Of a stretch of DNA of 64,000 bases, positions 29,186 to 40,388 are shown one piece after another. Numbering within the stretch: the stretch's first letter is position 1; the number at the start of each line of letters is the position of its first letter. Made by a program: the position numbers and the translations under genes. Origin of the DNA: Gracilaria gracilis (lineage: Eukaryota > Rhodophyta > Florideophyceae > Gracilariales > Gracilariaceae); assembly GCA_030374805.1 (NCBI GenBank), contig JARGSG010000052.1, positions 339,530 to 403,529 on the forward strand. The letters run 5' to 3'. A model generated the notes under the pieces. It was given only the letters and a program-made list of their open reading frames with translations. It searched no databases and was not told the origin of the DNA.

Positions 29186-30568
29186 TCCGCATATAAGCGT
29201 GATGTCGATGAGCGAGCCCCTCGAAGACCGCCCGCCCTTAAGGAAGGGGATTATGTATTCATCCGTAAGGAGTATTGGAACCCAGCCAAGGAGAACCCAG
29301 CCAAGGAGAACCCAGCCAAGGAGAAACTCCATAAGCTCTCACCCGTCGCAGACGGTCCCTTCAAGGCAATTGCTGTGGAGCTCGACACTGTCGTAGTTGA
29401 GATGGGTCAGCAACACGAGCGCACCTCCCGCAATCGCGTGGTTTTTGCACCCCCGCCTGCGGGAAATGACCCATCAAACGGACATTTCGCCGCAAAAGCG
29501 GAAACGAACACTACGGACAGACCGGACCCACCCCCAATAGACCGCGCTAGGGAGTTGCCACACCCTACTAGGGGAATCTCTGATTTTCCGATGTTATTAG
29601 ACTGTAGTGGCCCTGGTACTTCGCTGTTTCAAGCCCTGCCGCCTGGCATAATTATTCGCCGCCTTGGCGCACCGACACACACTCCCCATTTCGCCCCATC
29701 TAGGGAGGGGGAGGGACTCGTCAATTTCGCGTCTTTGCGTGATGAATCTCGTGATACACGGAAAGCTGAAGCTACGCTGAAGCGATCACAGCCCTCTCGG
29801 GAGCCCGGCGTCTCGTCAAAGTCGTCTCCTGTCAACGCAGAAGCGGAATCGTCACTAGACATAACCGCTGCACGGGACAGTACCGAGAAGACTCAGTCGT
29901 TACCGGCGAAGTCGTTACCCACGCCGCAAAGCGCGCCTGGATGGACTACGCCACGCATCGAGGTGGAAAACTGGCCTGAGGCGCCGTTGAGCTCGCACTG
30001 CCAAGACGGAGAACCATCGCTGGAATCTAAGTCGCCCAGCACGCCCAAGGCGGAGTACACCGTGAACACGTCGCGAAATGCCCAGCAGGGAAGTGCCAAC
30101 CGTAGCATACGGACTACACTTGTAAGGGAGAGCAGCTCAGCGAGCGATTCACGTCGACAAACCGAGCTGACACCTCCCGTGCACACGGACGCGGAACATG
30201 CCACGGCGAAGACCAATGACGGCCACCCGTTGACAACGTCACGTGACACGACGGCGAGGCCGGTTCAATCAGGGTTAGCATCGACGCAAGCGCCTTCGAC
30301 GACACACCCAACTACGTCGGAACGGGTGTTACCAGGCAAACTTTGGGTACGCTTACCCGGGACCCCGGCTGGAAAAGGAACTCTACAGACCCAAGGCAAC
30401 GGGAACACCGACACCGCGAGAAGCGTGACAATTGACCCAATATGGAGCCACACCGCGAAGGCACCGGGCCACCAACTTTGTTGGACAACAGTCGGTCTAA
30501 CCGGAGTATCGGCGCACTGCCACACACGGCACCGCAGTCGGAAAGCTCTGCGAAGAAGGATGTCGTAA
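28985..30568 (+). CDS. Integrase C-terminal module plus long disordered linker, copy 1
   Basis: A 527-codon open frame, intact in both copies. It begins in the RNase H tail. After GANNTQSA it jumps directly to [15 protein letters not shown] and [16 protein letters not shown], the GPY/F module at the integrase C-terminus. The zinc-binding HHCC and catalytic DDE domains (about 300 residues) are absent, so integration would need another element. Three NPAKE repeats (29279-29323) lie between. From about residue 155 to the end, the sequence is Ser/Thr/Pro-rich and probably disordered. The frame ends at TAA just as the chromodomain frame begins. Confidence 0.75.
   Translation: MSVRSMGIMHTTPLPYGCPFHRLHGSLIISHPLLSISEPSGRLMRWRLRLAEFDFDVAYKKGANNTQSAYKRDVDERAPRRPPALKEGDYVFIRKEYWNPAKENPAKENPAKEKLHKLSPVADGPFKAIAVELDTVVVEMGQQHERTSRNRVVFAPPPAGNDPSNGHFAAKAETNTTDRPDPPPIDRARELPHPTRGISDFPMLLDCSGPGTSLFQALPPGIIIRRLGAPTHTPHFAPSREGEGLVNFASLRDESRDTRKAEATLKRSQPSREPGVSSKSSPVNAEAESSLDITAARDSTEKTQSLPAKSLPTPQSAPGWTTPRIEVENWPEAPLSSHCQDGEPSLESKSPSTPKAEYTVNTSRNAQQGSANRSIRTTLVRESSSASDSRRQTELTPPVHTDAEHATAKTNDGHPLTTSRDTTARPVQSGLASTQAPSTTHPTTSERVLPGKLWVRLPGTPAGKGTLQTQGNGNTDTARSVTIDPIWSHTAKAPGHQLCWTTVGLTGVSAHCHTRHRSRKALRRRMS
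29279..29323 (+). repeat. Three 15-bp in-frame repeats (NPAKE)
   Basis: AACCCAGCCAAGGAG is repeated three times exactly, encoding NPAKE each time. The same three units are in copy 2 at about 38694-38738. Confidence 0.9.
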
Positions 30569-30801
30569 TCACATGGCAAGTCCGGGAAGTCTTCCGACAG
30601 GAGTTCGTAGTCGACCACATAGTGGAACACTCATACCACCCGTTGGGGTACATAAAGTATCTCATACGCTGGTACGGCTATGGGCCCGAGGCTGACTCGG
30701 ATGAGCCTGTCGAGCGCCTCCCACGATCGAAAGTGGTGCAGTACCATCGACGTACTCTCACGGGTCTCCTGGCGACAATTGTCAATGCCCAAGTGGGATA
30801 A
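30442..30801 (+). CDS. Chromodomain, copy 1
   Basis: A 119-codon frame overlapping the linker ORF in a different frame. Residues about 53-105 match a chromodomain: EFVVDHIVEH, GYIKYLIRWYGYG, then DEPVERLPRSKVV. In chromoviruses this domain at the integrase C-terminus steers integration to chromatin marked by histone methylation. The usual Trp of the TWEP segment is missing (DEPVE), so binding may differ or be lost. A +1 or -1 shift near 30550 would join it to the linker ORF. Confidence 0.75.
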   Translation: MEPHREGTGPPTLLDNSRSNRSIGALPHTAPQSESSAKKDVVITWQVREVFRQEFVVDHIVEHSYHPLGYIKYLIRWYGYGPEADSDEPVERLPRSKVVQYHRRTLTGLLATIVNAQVG

Positions 30802-30973
30802 GACACCCGAAGGGGAAGAAAGTAGCTCACCTGGAAGGAATTTCAAGAGCGGAAGAAGACGAAAAAGGCACTTGAACATTGAAAACATACGTCATAGACG
30901 GAAGTAGGTTTAATAGCCATCAAGGCTACATCCTACGACAACACCGCATAGCAGGAATCAGGTGGAAAATGGA

Positions 30974-32936
30974 CTAAGCCCCCGACCCTTGGTTGGAAGG
31001 GCCCAGAGCACCGTCGCCCCCACTCCCATTGCTGGTATTGGATTCGCCAGTAAGGCTTGCAGCCAACGCGTTTCGCATTGAGGTGACGTGCCCGCTCGCA
31101 AAATTTGCGGGAAGCCCAACTCCTTGGAGGAACTGAGCGACCACAGCCGCATCACCCGTCCCACTTCCCGAAGGCAGGACGGCGGGCACCTCGATCACGT
31201 CGGGTTCGTCTGGAAGAGAAGCCACCACGGCGTCTATCGATGAATGGTCGGGCCCGGGTGGATTCACCGGCTCCGCCGCCGTCGTTGCCAGCGCCGCCGT
31301 GTCGTGGGAGGTCGGTCCAGCCGCATCAGTGGGAGGACCCACTTCGATTATGTCGTCATCATACCCCGTCTTGGGTTCGTCGTCGATCATTTGGTCGTCG
31401 TCACCGCCATAGGCGTAGTACAACTCGTTAGCGTCAACGAAGCGAATGGGATACCTGTAAGGGATGTACCTGTGAGCCATCCGGAGAGCTGCCGCCTTAG
31501 CTGCGGTGATCTCTTGCACCTCCCTGGAGTTGAAAAAGATGAAATCTCCCGCCAATGGTGTGCGTCGTTTTGGAGACCGGTCAAAGCCACCGTCCTCGTT
31601 GCCGCAGCCGCTTTGAGTGAAGGGCACACTGGCCTAATCAACTCGGTCGACTACGTCGAGGAGCCCACGAACTTCTTCGGCACTGTTCTCACCTCCAAGA
31701 GGGACCCGCAACGAGAGGTCTCGTACGCACGCACGAAGGCGAGGCGGAATATACCACAGTCGATACTGGTCATATACTTCCCATAAGAGATAAGCCGCGG
31801 TGCGGATTGCCCACTCGGTGAGCACAACGGACCACATCCCGGAATACGGATCCTCGATGAGGCATGAGCCCAGATAGGAGATGACTGGGGGCAAATCGAC
31901 GTAGCACCCGCGGCACACCTCCACCGTGGACTACCATGTGGGAATGGGAACATAACGGCCCAGCCGGTGATTACGCCGGATTCGATTGATCTCCGTGTTC
32001 TGATACGGGACAAGGAACCCGAATCGGGAACGCGCACGACGCTCATCGCGGATAAAGTTCTGTAACCACCGCGAACGGAACTCCCGGCGAATATACCTGA
32101 ACTCCCCACGGAAAATTGGATAAATCCAACACACCGCCTCCTGGCGTACGATGGGACGTCCTCTCCAGGAGTAAGTCTCAATCACCGCCAAGCGGGCACA
32201 GTACGAGATCTCGCCTTGTGTACGGTACAACCGGAGGTCGAAGCTGATCGAATCAGGAATTGGGAACTCAAATTTTACCCGGCTCTGCCGTGCATACCCC
32301 AAGCGAACCAACGCCGCCTGAGCGGAAGCCAGCGATTTGCCGGAACGCTGCAGAACTGCGTGAAGAGGGACGGCCACCCGTCGACGCCAGTCCCATGAAG
32401 TGGTGACTATCGCCGGAATATCTCCGGGAAGGCGATCGGTACTGTCAGCGTAAGACGCGATAAGCTCCTCGTTGAAGACGGCTGTAGGATGAAACCACGG
32501 AGTAGTCCGGAAGAGATGCGAGTGAACGCGAGGGTTCTGCCCGACTATCTCGTCGTATGACGGCCATGGCACCTCGTGCATGATATGACCGTGAGGCTGC
32601 TGCCCCGCAGGGAGAATGTGCCCGCCACTGGCGTTGTTGCCCTAGTACGCCCTAGAAGCATTACCGCTTTGCGGAAGAGGCAGGGAACGAGATCCGGAGA
32701 AGTATCCCGGGTTTGGCGGTTGACCGCTGATCGTGCGAGGCACTCGAAGGACAACAGGAAGGTTGGTAAGATGACCGCGAAAGCGAGAAGCAGACTGTTG
32801 GGAACAGGAATGGTCGTCACTGGAGCGAGGGTCGCACTGTCGAGTGGTAGTGACTTGGTCTTTGCGAGGCGAGGGGGAATCCGAAGACTTCGGGGATGCG
32901 CTTTTTATGCCCATCTTTGGGAGTTCGATCCGCCAT
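30974..32936 (-). pseudogene. Antisense gene of the retrotransposon, copy 1, with TAG interruptions
   Basis: On the strand opposite to gag-pol, one frame runs from about 32914 to a TAG at 30974-30976, broken only by TAG at 32642, 31931 and 31634. The ATG at 32936 (MADRTPKDG) is put out of frame in this copy by one extra A near 32908. The first about 110 residues are Ser/Pro/Gln-rich. The middle (32581-31640) is globular with many Arg, Trp and Tyr (TTSWDWRRRVAVPLHAVLQ). The C-terminus is acidic then Ser/Gly-rich (YYAYGGDDDQMIDDEP). I recognise no domain. Antisense ORFs between pol and the 3' LTR are known from some plant Ty3/gypsy lineages (Tat), but no homology is claimed. Confidence 0.6.
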
Positions 32937-32958
32937 CGCGGTGGCGCGGCTCACTCCT

Positions 32959-32969
32959 AAGGAGGGGGA
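32959..32969 (+). promoter_or_regulatory. Polypurine tract, copy 1
   Basis: AAGGAGGGGGA lies immediately before TATGAAGG, about 45 bp upstream of the shared LTR block. This is the place expected for plus-strand priming. Confidence 0.65.
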
Positions 32970-33013
32970 TATGAAGGAAAACACTCCTTGGAGGCGATTT
33001 GAGGTACTTGATT

Positions 33014-33992
33014 CCGCATCATGCGTTAGTAGATATATATATGAGCTACACCGCCATTAGCGTGGCGCCTCGCTGAAGTAATTTCCACAGATGTACACGT
33101 GGATTGCACGCCTCGAAGCGCCGCTGAGTGGGTGTGACTATCACACGTGTAGCACGGATATGCCGGAGGCAATGCATCCAGCATTTCTGTATTTACTTAG
33201 ATATTTTATAGATTATTTAGCCCGGCGCACCCACTGTCAGTGGTGCGCCGAGCTTAGTACTTAGAGGGTTGATCCCTGCTCCCCTAAGTAAATTGCCCCT
33301 TGCCAAGCAAGGGCTTCTGGCTCTAACTATCACGCCTTCGCGGACTGTTCACCTCCAAGTGGAGTGACGACCGTGTTGATCACGTATAGTTACCCACCCT
33401 TATGGCGCTCAGATTATAACCACTATTTGCGTGTCTCGTTCCAATCTATTGTCGTATACTCGCCCCTGTATTGGGTTGTTCTACTTTCTCTCCCTTTTCC
33501 CCACTCTGGTGGTTCTATTTCTCCCCTTTCTTGGGTTTACCTTTTTGCCCTGTTCTCAGTGGCCCGTTTCCGACACCTTGTCGTTGCCGTGCTACTCTCT
33601 TTCGAGGACTCATTTCATGACCGTGTGAACATGTGGATTTCCACCGACTGCTACCTATTCTCAACGCTCCGACGCTGTTCGTGACGGTTTTGACCTCGGA
33701 TTTTACACCCGGCTTAGCTGTGTCATTCCCGGAGTGCTCCGTTCGCTGTGCTACCATATCGAGGGGAAAATTCCGAACGTCTTCGTGAGCTTGCGCTTTT
33801 CCCGCCAGAGGCGTTGCTCCACAAGTGGTCTCCCGACTTAAAATCGAATTGGTTTAGTCGGAAGATTCACTCGTGAATTCACTCGTATCGAGGTTATTCC
33901 TTTTTTCGCTGTCTTCATTTGGAAGTCTACTGGAAGTTCCGGCTCATTGGCCGTTGATTGATCTCGTTGTATGGTTGTTTTGGTCATGAAGT
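33014..33992 (+). repeat. LTR 2
   Basis: About 979 bp, nearly identical to LTR 1: an extra TA in the TATATA run, two SNPs and two single-T insertions. It serves as 3' LTR of copy 1 and 5' LTR of copy 2. Confidence 0.88.
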
Positions 33993-35860
33993 TGTCAGAT
34001 CGTCCAAAGACACGGAGTCAGACTGGGAGAACGGATCCGCCACTGCCGTCGCGGATCCCCACCCATTCACGGTCTCGTACCGAAGGGATGCTGGCTACTA
34101 AAGCTGTGTCTGCGACCACCCGACTTCCACCCACGTCGTTTATTAACCCTCATCGAGGTGATGGACCGGCTCCTGCCGTTGCAGGTCCCACTCTTCCTAC
34201 TGGTGGAACGGTCCCTACAAGCCCTGCCAGACAAGAGCCATCTTCGAGGAGGTATACTAACGATGTTCCCAATTTAACTGTGGAAGAGCAGCTCCGTTCT
34301 CTGCTTCCTAAAACACGCTACCCTTGCTAAGGAGTTGTCGCTACTTGGAAAGAAGGTGGATGACACTGCTTTGCAGGACTTTTCTGAGGATGTCCCCGTA
34401 TTGCGAGGTGATTTCAACTCCCTCTTGGAAGCTTTTGGAGGACCCACTAATTTCGCGAAGGACGTGGCTGAGAAGTTTACCCGCCTCTGCGCCCGTTTGG
34501 AAGCGGTGGAACAAACAGTCCTGGTTGGAGCCATTCGCACGGCTGAGCCGGTTGCTGTTTTACACCGTGACCAGAAGGTCAGTGGATCCAAAACACGCAA
34601 AGAGCCGACGACTTTGATTCTTCATCATCTTCTCTTTCTTCACGCTGGTCAACCGGGTCGGACTCATCCGACTCGTCGGTAGAAGAAGCCCTTCGTGAGC
34701 GTTCGTCACGCTCAAAGCGGTCATCAGCCACCGAAGGTGTGAAACGCGCCCCGCTCGAAAGGGAGGAAGCACTCTGGATTAAAAGAGTTGAAGCCTACCA
34801 ATCTGCTGTACAAGAATCTGTTGTCATACCGGTAGTACCGTTTGGAGGACTTTTCATTAGGTAGAACTGCCCGAGGGGACGGGGAAGGTCAAAGACTGTA
34901 TCAAACGGATGCAGCTTTCGCTCCGTAATCAACTCTTTACAGGTGATGACCCCATCTTGATATTGGATTTTCTATCACGCTTTGTGGCGGAAGCCGACAT
35001 CTTTGGGATAAATGAAGGATAGGCGTTTGTCGCGCTGCCCTACTTTCTACGCGGACTTGGCGAAGATCAGTACAACTTTGTAAGAGGTTCATCGCGCGTC
35101 TCTGAAGGAGGGGTTACTTGCTTGCCTGAAGCAATTCAATACCAACTGAGGTCCTATGCCACTGGAGCCGCTATCCAGTCGGCAATCCTCAATCCTCGCT
35201 CTGAGAGACACCAAACAACGCCCCGGCGAAACGGAAACCGATTACTCGGTGTGCCTGAACAATGTCTTTCACGGCTGTGGCAATTTTTATTCCGCTCAAG
35301 AGCGTTTTACCATGTTCGTTGATGGACTAAACCGGGCTAAACGGACGCCTAGTGGCCCGCCGCCGTGAGGAGAACCGTAAGATCACGTACTTGGAACTGT
35401 TGCAGTACGCACGCGCCGAAAAAGACATGCGCTACGCGCACGAGTCCGCGGATAGCCTGTTGAAGCACGCTAAAGCGGTGATGTTGGAACCGGGAACCCC
35501 GTCTGCGTCAATGCTGGTTGACGAAGACTCCAATAAGGAGTATGACCAGGTGCACTTTGCCCGTAGTGACGTGCTTTTAGTCCCAACAACGGAGCTTCCC
35601 TCAACCACGGGATGCCTCGTTTCAGACGGCTCCGGACAATACAACTGCTGTATGCAGATTCGAACCGAGTTCGACAGCCTCGACTATCTTATGAGAACGG
35701 TGGAGCCCGGGCCGCACGGCCTGGCTGGAAAGCTTCCCGCTCAGCGGTACGATTCTCGAATACTCGGAACTTCAATGCCATCGTTGGATTGATCTGTCAC
35801 CTGTGCTATACGCGAGAGCATACTTCACTGCAGTGCGTTTTAAACCATGCGTGAATGGGC
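33986..35860 (+). pseudogene. gag: gag, copy 2
   Basis: Same structure and same shared lesions as copy 1, including both TAG codons. It also has further single-base insertions (for example near 34750, 34873, 35349, 35446, 35609 and 35842) that break the second half into short frames. The CCHC knuckle is at about 35790-35835. Confidence 0.75.
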
Positions 35861-36125
35861 ATAAGTCATTGCCAACTACAAACCCCCTCTCACCTGAGGA
35901 AAAGGCTTCCGTTCCGATTGCATCGTACATCCGCGTGAGGATGGATATTCCACGCACAATTGCGGCTTCAATTGCCCAGAAAATGGTGACCTCTCACCCT
36001 CGTAGCCCCTCTCTAGGGAAATCCAAACCGCTACTTCGGACGCTTCTGCCGCTGGTGTCCAGGCCTCAATGGCTCATAAAAACTGAGCACCCGCCTCAGG
36101 CGCAATCTGCTCAGAAAAACTAACT

Positions 36126-38160
36126 GTGGGAGTCTCCTCTCCTGGAGAGGCGCCCTCAGAATTGAGGCTGAAGGCGCCCGAGGCTTTTCTGCCTCGCTTT
36201 CAGGTCCGAATCCTCTCGAGGAAACAGGCCGTTGAAGACGTGAACTCAGAGCACCTTGGTGTTCTCCGACGATCGTGGATACGGGTAAGAAATAACCGGT
36301 TCCCGGATAGAGCTATGGGTGATGGCCAATCGCAATTACAAGGTCCATGCTGACCTTGGCCTTCCACCCCAATTTATGGTGCGTTACCTCACCTGTCTTT
36401 AGACACAGGCGCAGGTCCGAACTTCATCGTTCAGACAGCTTTGTGGTCCCATATTCGCCTTGGCGACATTCCTGCCGTCGCTGACGCGAATAACCAACCG
36501 TTGTCAACGGTTGGGTGCATCGAGTTGGTAGTGCGCTTAGGTTCATGCGTGGTGAAGCTCGACTTTGTTCTTTGTCGGTCCCCTGCCGCCCCAGTCATTT
36601 TGGGTTGTGACTTCTGCGCCCGCTTCATCGATGCCATTGGGCCCCGCCAGAGGCGTGTTGAGATGGAAGATGGTTCGTCCGTGCCAATTGTTCCTCGCCC
36701 TTTGAGGCATGCCTCCAAGAAGCATGTACGTCTACCTGCGGCGCAGGAAGCACCACCGAATTCTCGAGAATCTACGAAGCTTCGTGTAGCCTCCGCGACA
36801 CGCGTGCCTCCAGAGTCTCAAGTCTGGGTACAGGTGAATTCCCGTCAACACAGCTTACGGAAATCGTCCAGCCCTTACCGTCGTTGTATGACGAGTACAC
36901 CCTCGCCATTGCTAATGGATTCGTCCAAGTGGAACCGGATAATCCGTTTTACGTGTGGATAGCCAATCTTGGCAACACCACCCAGTATCTGGTGAAGAAC
37001 CCAGTGATTGGCTCGGTTTATGCCGCATCCAACTGCGTTGGTACCTACAAAGATGACTGCTGTCAATGTGCAGGGAATTGTTCACTCTAAGGAGACGGAG
37101 GAGTCTGTATCTCATTCGCCTCCGAACGCCGGGTCCTTCGGGTCAATCACCTGCTAAGACAGAGAAGACACGCGTTCCGACGAGCTACCGACCAATTGGA
37201 ACCAGTAAAGGAATCGGAAGAACTCGACTTCGGACATGTTCTGGAGACAAACCGCGAAAGACTGCGTGATATGCTTCGTGAATTCACCATAATGTGGGAT
37301 GGTTCTCTCGGAGAGGTAAATTCCACGGAACATCGGATTGATCTCCTTCCACACTCTCGGCTGGTAGCCCAACATCCGTACAGGGCAGGGCCGAAAGCCA
37401 GAGAAGAAGAGCAATTTCAGGTAGACAAGATGCTCCGTGCAGGATTGATGGAACCGGAACATTTGCCGTGGGCATCACCAGTGGTACTGGCTCTGAAACC
37501 GGATGGTTCCTGGCGCTTTTTCATCGACTATCATCGTCTGAACGCGGTTACCGTCAAGGACGTGTACCTTATTCCCACGTATGGATGAATACATCGATTC
37601 TCTCGGAAATGCTACCGTATTCACGGCATTGGAGGCTAATTGGGGATACTGGCAGGTGCCAGTGAGGAAACAGGATCAGGACAAGACAGCGTTTGTCTGC
37701 CATTCTGGCCTCTACCGTTTTAAACGGATGCCCTTTGGTTTAACCAATGCCCCCGCTACTTTTCAGCGTGCTATTGATATCCTACTGGCCCGCTTCAAGT
37801 GGCGTACTTGTCTCGTCTACCTTGACGACGTCATCGTATTCTCAGATAATCTGGATGACCACCTCACATATGTGAGAGATATAATGGCCACGTTACGGGA
37901 TGCCGGAGTGACACTCAAGCTGAGGAAATGTGAATTCTTCACGGGTACTGTCAAGTATCTGGGTCACATCACCCAACCTGGACGTGTCATGATCGAGGAC
38001 GCTCGTGTGAAGTCGCTGAAACAGGCCACGGAACCGACTACCCAGACCGAACTAAGGTCCTTTGTAGGATTGTCCAACGTCTATAGACGGTTTATTTTCA
38101 ACTATGCGGACATCGCGGCACCTTTCAACGCGTTTTCGCGGAAGGGCCAACCGCCCTAAG
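36126..38160 (+). pseudogene. pol: pol, copy 2: protease and reverse transcriptase, frameshifted
   Basis: Homologous to the intact frame of copy 1 but split into pieces at 36126-36353, 36441-36890, 37196-37580 and 37581-38159 by single-base insertions. RT keeps FKRMPFGLTN (Arg at the family-typical place) and YLDD. The insertions stop at about 38157, beyond which the two copies are almost identical again. Confidence 0.85.
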
Positions 38161-38209
38161 CTGGATCCTTTCACGTCTACTCAGACGGAAGCCTTTAACT
38201 CTCCCAAAG

Positions 38210-38600
38210 AGGCTGTTCCCGGCACCAGTGTTGTTACTACCGAAACCGGGACTTTCATATACCGTGGACACGGATTCTAGTGACTACCAGGTAGGCTGGG
38301 CCTTGTTTCAAACCACCCAGAGGGGGAACGCAAACTAATTGGATACTGGTCCCGTTCGTTGAACGTGCATGAGAAGAATTACTCCCTCTCGGAGAAAAAA
38401 TGTCTGTCCGTAGTATGGGCATTATGCACACTACGCCCCTACCTTATGGGTGCCCATTTCACCGTTTACACGGATCACTCATCATTAGTCATCCCCTACT
38501 CTCCATATCGGAGCCTTCTGGCCGCTTAATGCGTTGGAGACTGCGTCTTGCAGAGTTCGACTTTGACGTCGCCTACAAGAAGGGCGCGAACAATACACAA
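38210..38600 (+). pseudogene. RNase H domain, copy 2, frameshifted
   Basis: Same frame changes as copy 1, with [11 protein letters not shown] at about 38264. Confidence 0.7.
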
Positions 38601-39983
38601 TCCGCATATAAGCGTGATGTCGATGAGCGAGCCCCTCGAAGACCGCCCGCCCTTAAGGAAGGGGATTATGTATTCATCCGTAAGGAGTATTGGAACCCAG
38701 CCAAGGAGAACCCAGCCAAGGAGAACCCAGCCAAGGAGAAACTCCATAAGCTCTCACCCGTCGCAGACGGTCCCTTCAAGGCAATTGCTGTGGAGCTCGA
38801 CACTGTCGTAGTTGAGATGGGTCAGCAACACGAGCGCACCTCCCGCAATCGCGTGGTTTTTGCACCCCCGCCTGCGGGAAATGACCCATCAAACGGACAT
38901 TTCGCCGCAAAAGCGGAAACGAACACTACGGACAGACCGGACCCACCCCCAATAGACCGCGCTAGGGAGTTGCCACACCCTACTAGGGGAATCTCTGATT
39001 TTCCGATGTTATTAGACTGTAGTGGCCCTGGTACTTCGCTGTTTCAAGCCCTGCCGCCTGGCATAATTATTCGCCGCCTTGGCGCACCGACACAGACTCC
39101 CCATTTCGCCCCATCTAGGGAGGGGGAGGGACTCGTCAATTTCGCGTCTTTGCGTGATGAATCTCGTGATACACGGAAAGCTGAAGCTACGCTGAAGCGA
39201 TCACAGCCCTCTCGGGAGCCCGGCGTCTCGTCAAAGTCGTCTCCTGTCAACGCAGAAGCGGAATCGTCACTAGACATAACCGCTGCACGGGACAGTACCG
39301 AGAAGACTCAGTCGTTACCGGCGAAGTCGTTACCCACGCCGCAAAGCGCGCCTGGATGGACTACGCCACGCATCGAGGTGGAAAACTGGCCTGAGGCGCC
39401 GTTGAGCTCGCACTGCCAAGACGGAGAACCATCGCTGGAATCTAAGTCGCCCAGCACGCCCAAGGCGGAGTACACCGTGAACACGTCGCGAAATGCCCAG
39501 CAGGGAAGTGCCAACCGTAGCATACGGACTACACTTGTAAGGGAGAGCAGCTCAGCGAGCGATTCACGTCGACAAACCGAGCTGACACCTCCCGTGCACA
39601 CGGACGCGGAACATGCCACGGCGAAGACCAATGACGGCCACCCGTTGACAACGTCACGTGACACGACGGCGAGGCCGGTTCAATCAGGGTTAGCATCGAC
39701 GCAAGCGCCTTCGACGACACACCCAACTACGTCGGAACGGGTGTTACCAGGCAAACTTTGGGTACGCTTACCCGGGACCCCGGCTGGAAAAGGAACTCTA
39801 CAGACCCAAGGCAACGGGAACACCGACACCGCGAGAAGCGTGACAATTGACCCAATATGGAGCCACACCGCGAAGGCACCGGGCCACCAACTTTGTTGGA
39901 CAACAGTCGGTCTAACCGGAGTATCGGCGCACTGCCACACACGGCACCGCAGTCGGAAAGCTCTGCGAAGAAGGATGTCGTAA
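38400..39983 (+). CDS. Integrase C-terminal module plus linker, copy 2
   Basis: A 527-codon frame differing from copy 1 by about one residue (QTPHF for HTPHF), with the same missing integrase core and three NPAKE units. Its near identity contrasts with the heavily broken gag-pol immediately upstream. Confidence 0.75.
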   Translation: MSVRSMGIMHTTPLPYGCPFHRLHGSLIISHPLLSISEPSGRLMRWRLRLAEFDFDVAYKKGANNTQSAYKRDVDERAPRRPPALKEGDYVFIRKEYWNPAKENPAKENPAKEKLHKLSPVADGPFKAIAVELDTVVVEMGQQHERTSRNRVVFAPPPAGNDPSNGHFAAKAETNTTDRPDPPPIDRARELPHPTRGISDFPMLLDCSGPGTSLFQALPPGIIIRRLGAPTQTPHFAPSREGEGLVNFASLRDESRDTRKAEATLKRSQPSREPGVSSKSSPVNAEAESSLDITAARDSTEKTQSLPAKSLPTPQSAPGWTTPRIEVENWPEAPLSSHCQDGEPSLESKSPSTPKAEYTVNTSRNAQQGSANRSIRTTLVRESSSASDSRRQTELTPPVHTDAEHATAKTNDGHPLTTSRDTTARPVQSGLASTQAPSTTHPTTSERVLPGKLWVRLPGTPAGKGTLQTQGNGNTDTARSVTIDPIWSHTAKAPGHQLCWTTVGLTGVSAHCHTRHRSRKALRRRMS

Positions 39984-40216
39984 TCACATGGCAAGTCCGG
40001 GAAGTCTTCCGACAGGAGTTCGTAGTCGACCACATAGTGGAACACTCATACCACCCGTTGGGGTACATAAAGTATCTCATACGCTGGTACGGCTATGGGC
40101 CCGAGGCTGACTCGGATGAGCCTGTCGAGCGCCTCCCACGATCGAAAGTGGTGCAGTACCATCGACGTACTCTCACGGGTCTCCTGGCGACAATTGTCAA
40201 TGCCCAAGTGGGATAA
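39857..40216 (+). CDS. Chromodomain, copy 2
   Basis: Identical in length and sequence to the copy 1 frame by eye, overlapping the linker ORF in the same way. Confidence 0.75.
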   Translation: MEPHREGTGPPTLLDNSRSNRSIGALPHTAPQSESSAKKDVVITWQVREVFRQEFVVDHIVEHSYHPLGYIKYLIRWYGYGPEADSDEPVERLPRSKVVQYHRRTLTGLLATIVNAQVG

Positions 40217-40388
40217 GACACCCGAAGGGGAAGAAAGTAGCTCACCTGGAAGGAATTTCAAGAGCGGAAGAAGACGAAAAAGGCACTTGAACATTGAAAA
40301 CATACGTCATAGACGGAAGTAGGTTTAATAGCCATCAAGGCTACATCCTACGACAACACCGCATAGCAGGAATCAGGTGGAAAATGGA

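Noticed and set aside
31105-31786. Plus-strand frames of 108-180 codons over the antisense gene of the retrotransposon
   Set aside because: No motif; the opposite-strand frame is longer, has protein-like composition and is preserved between copies.
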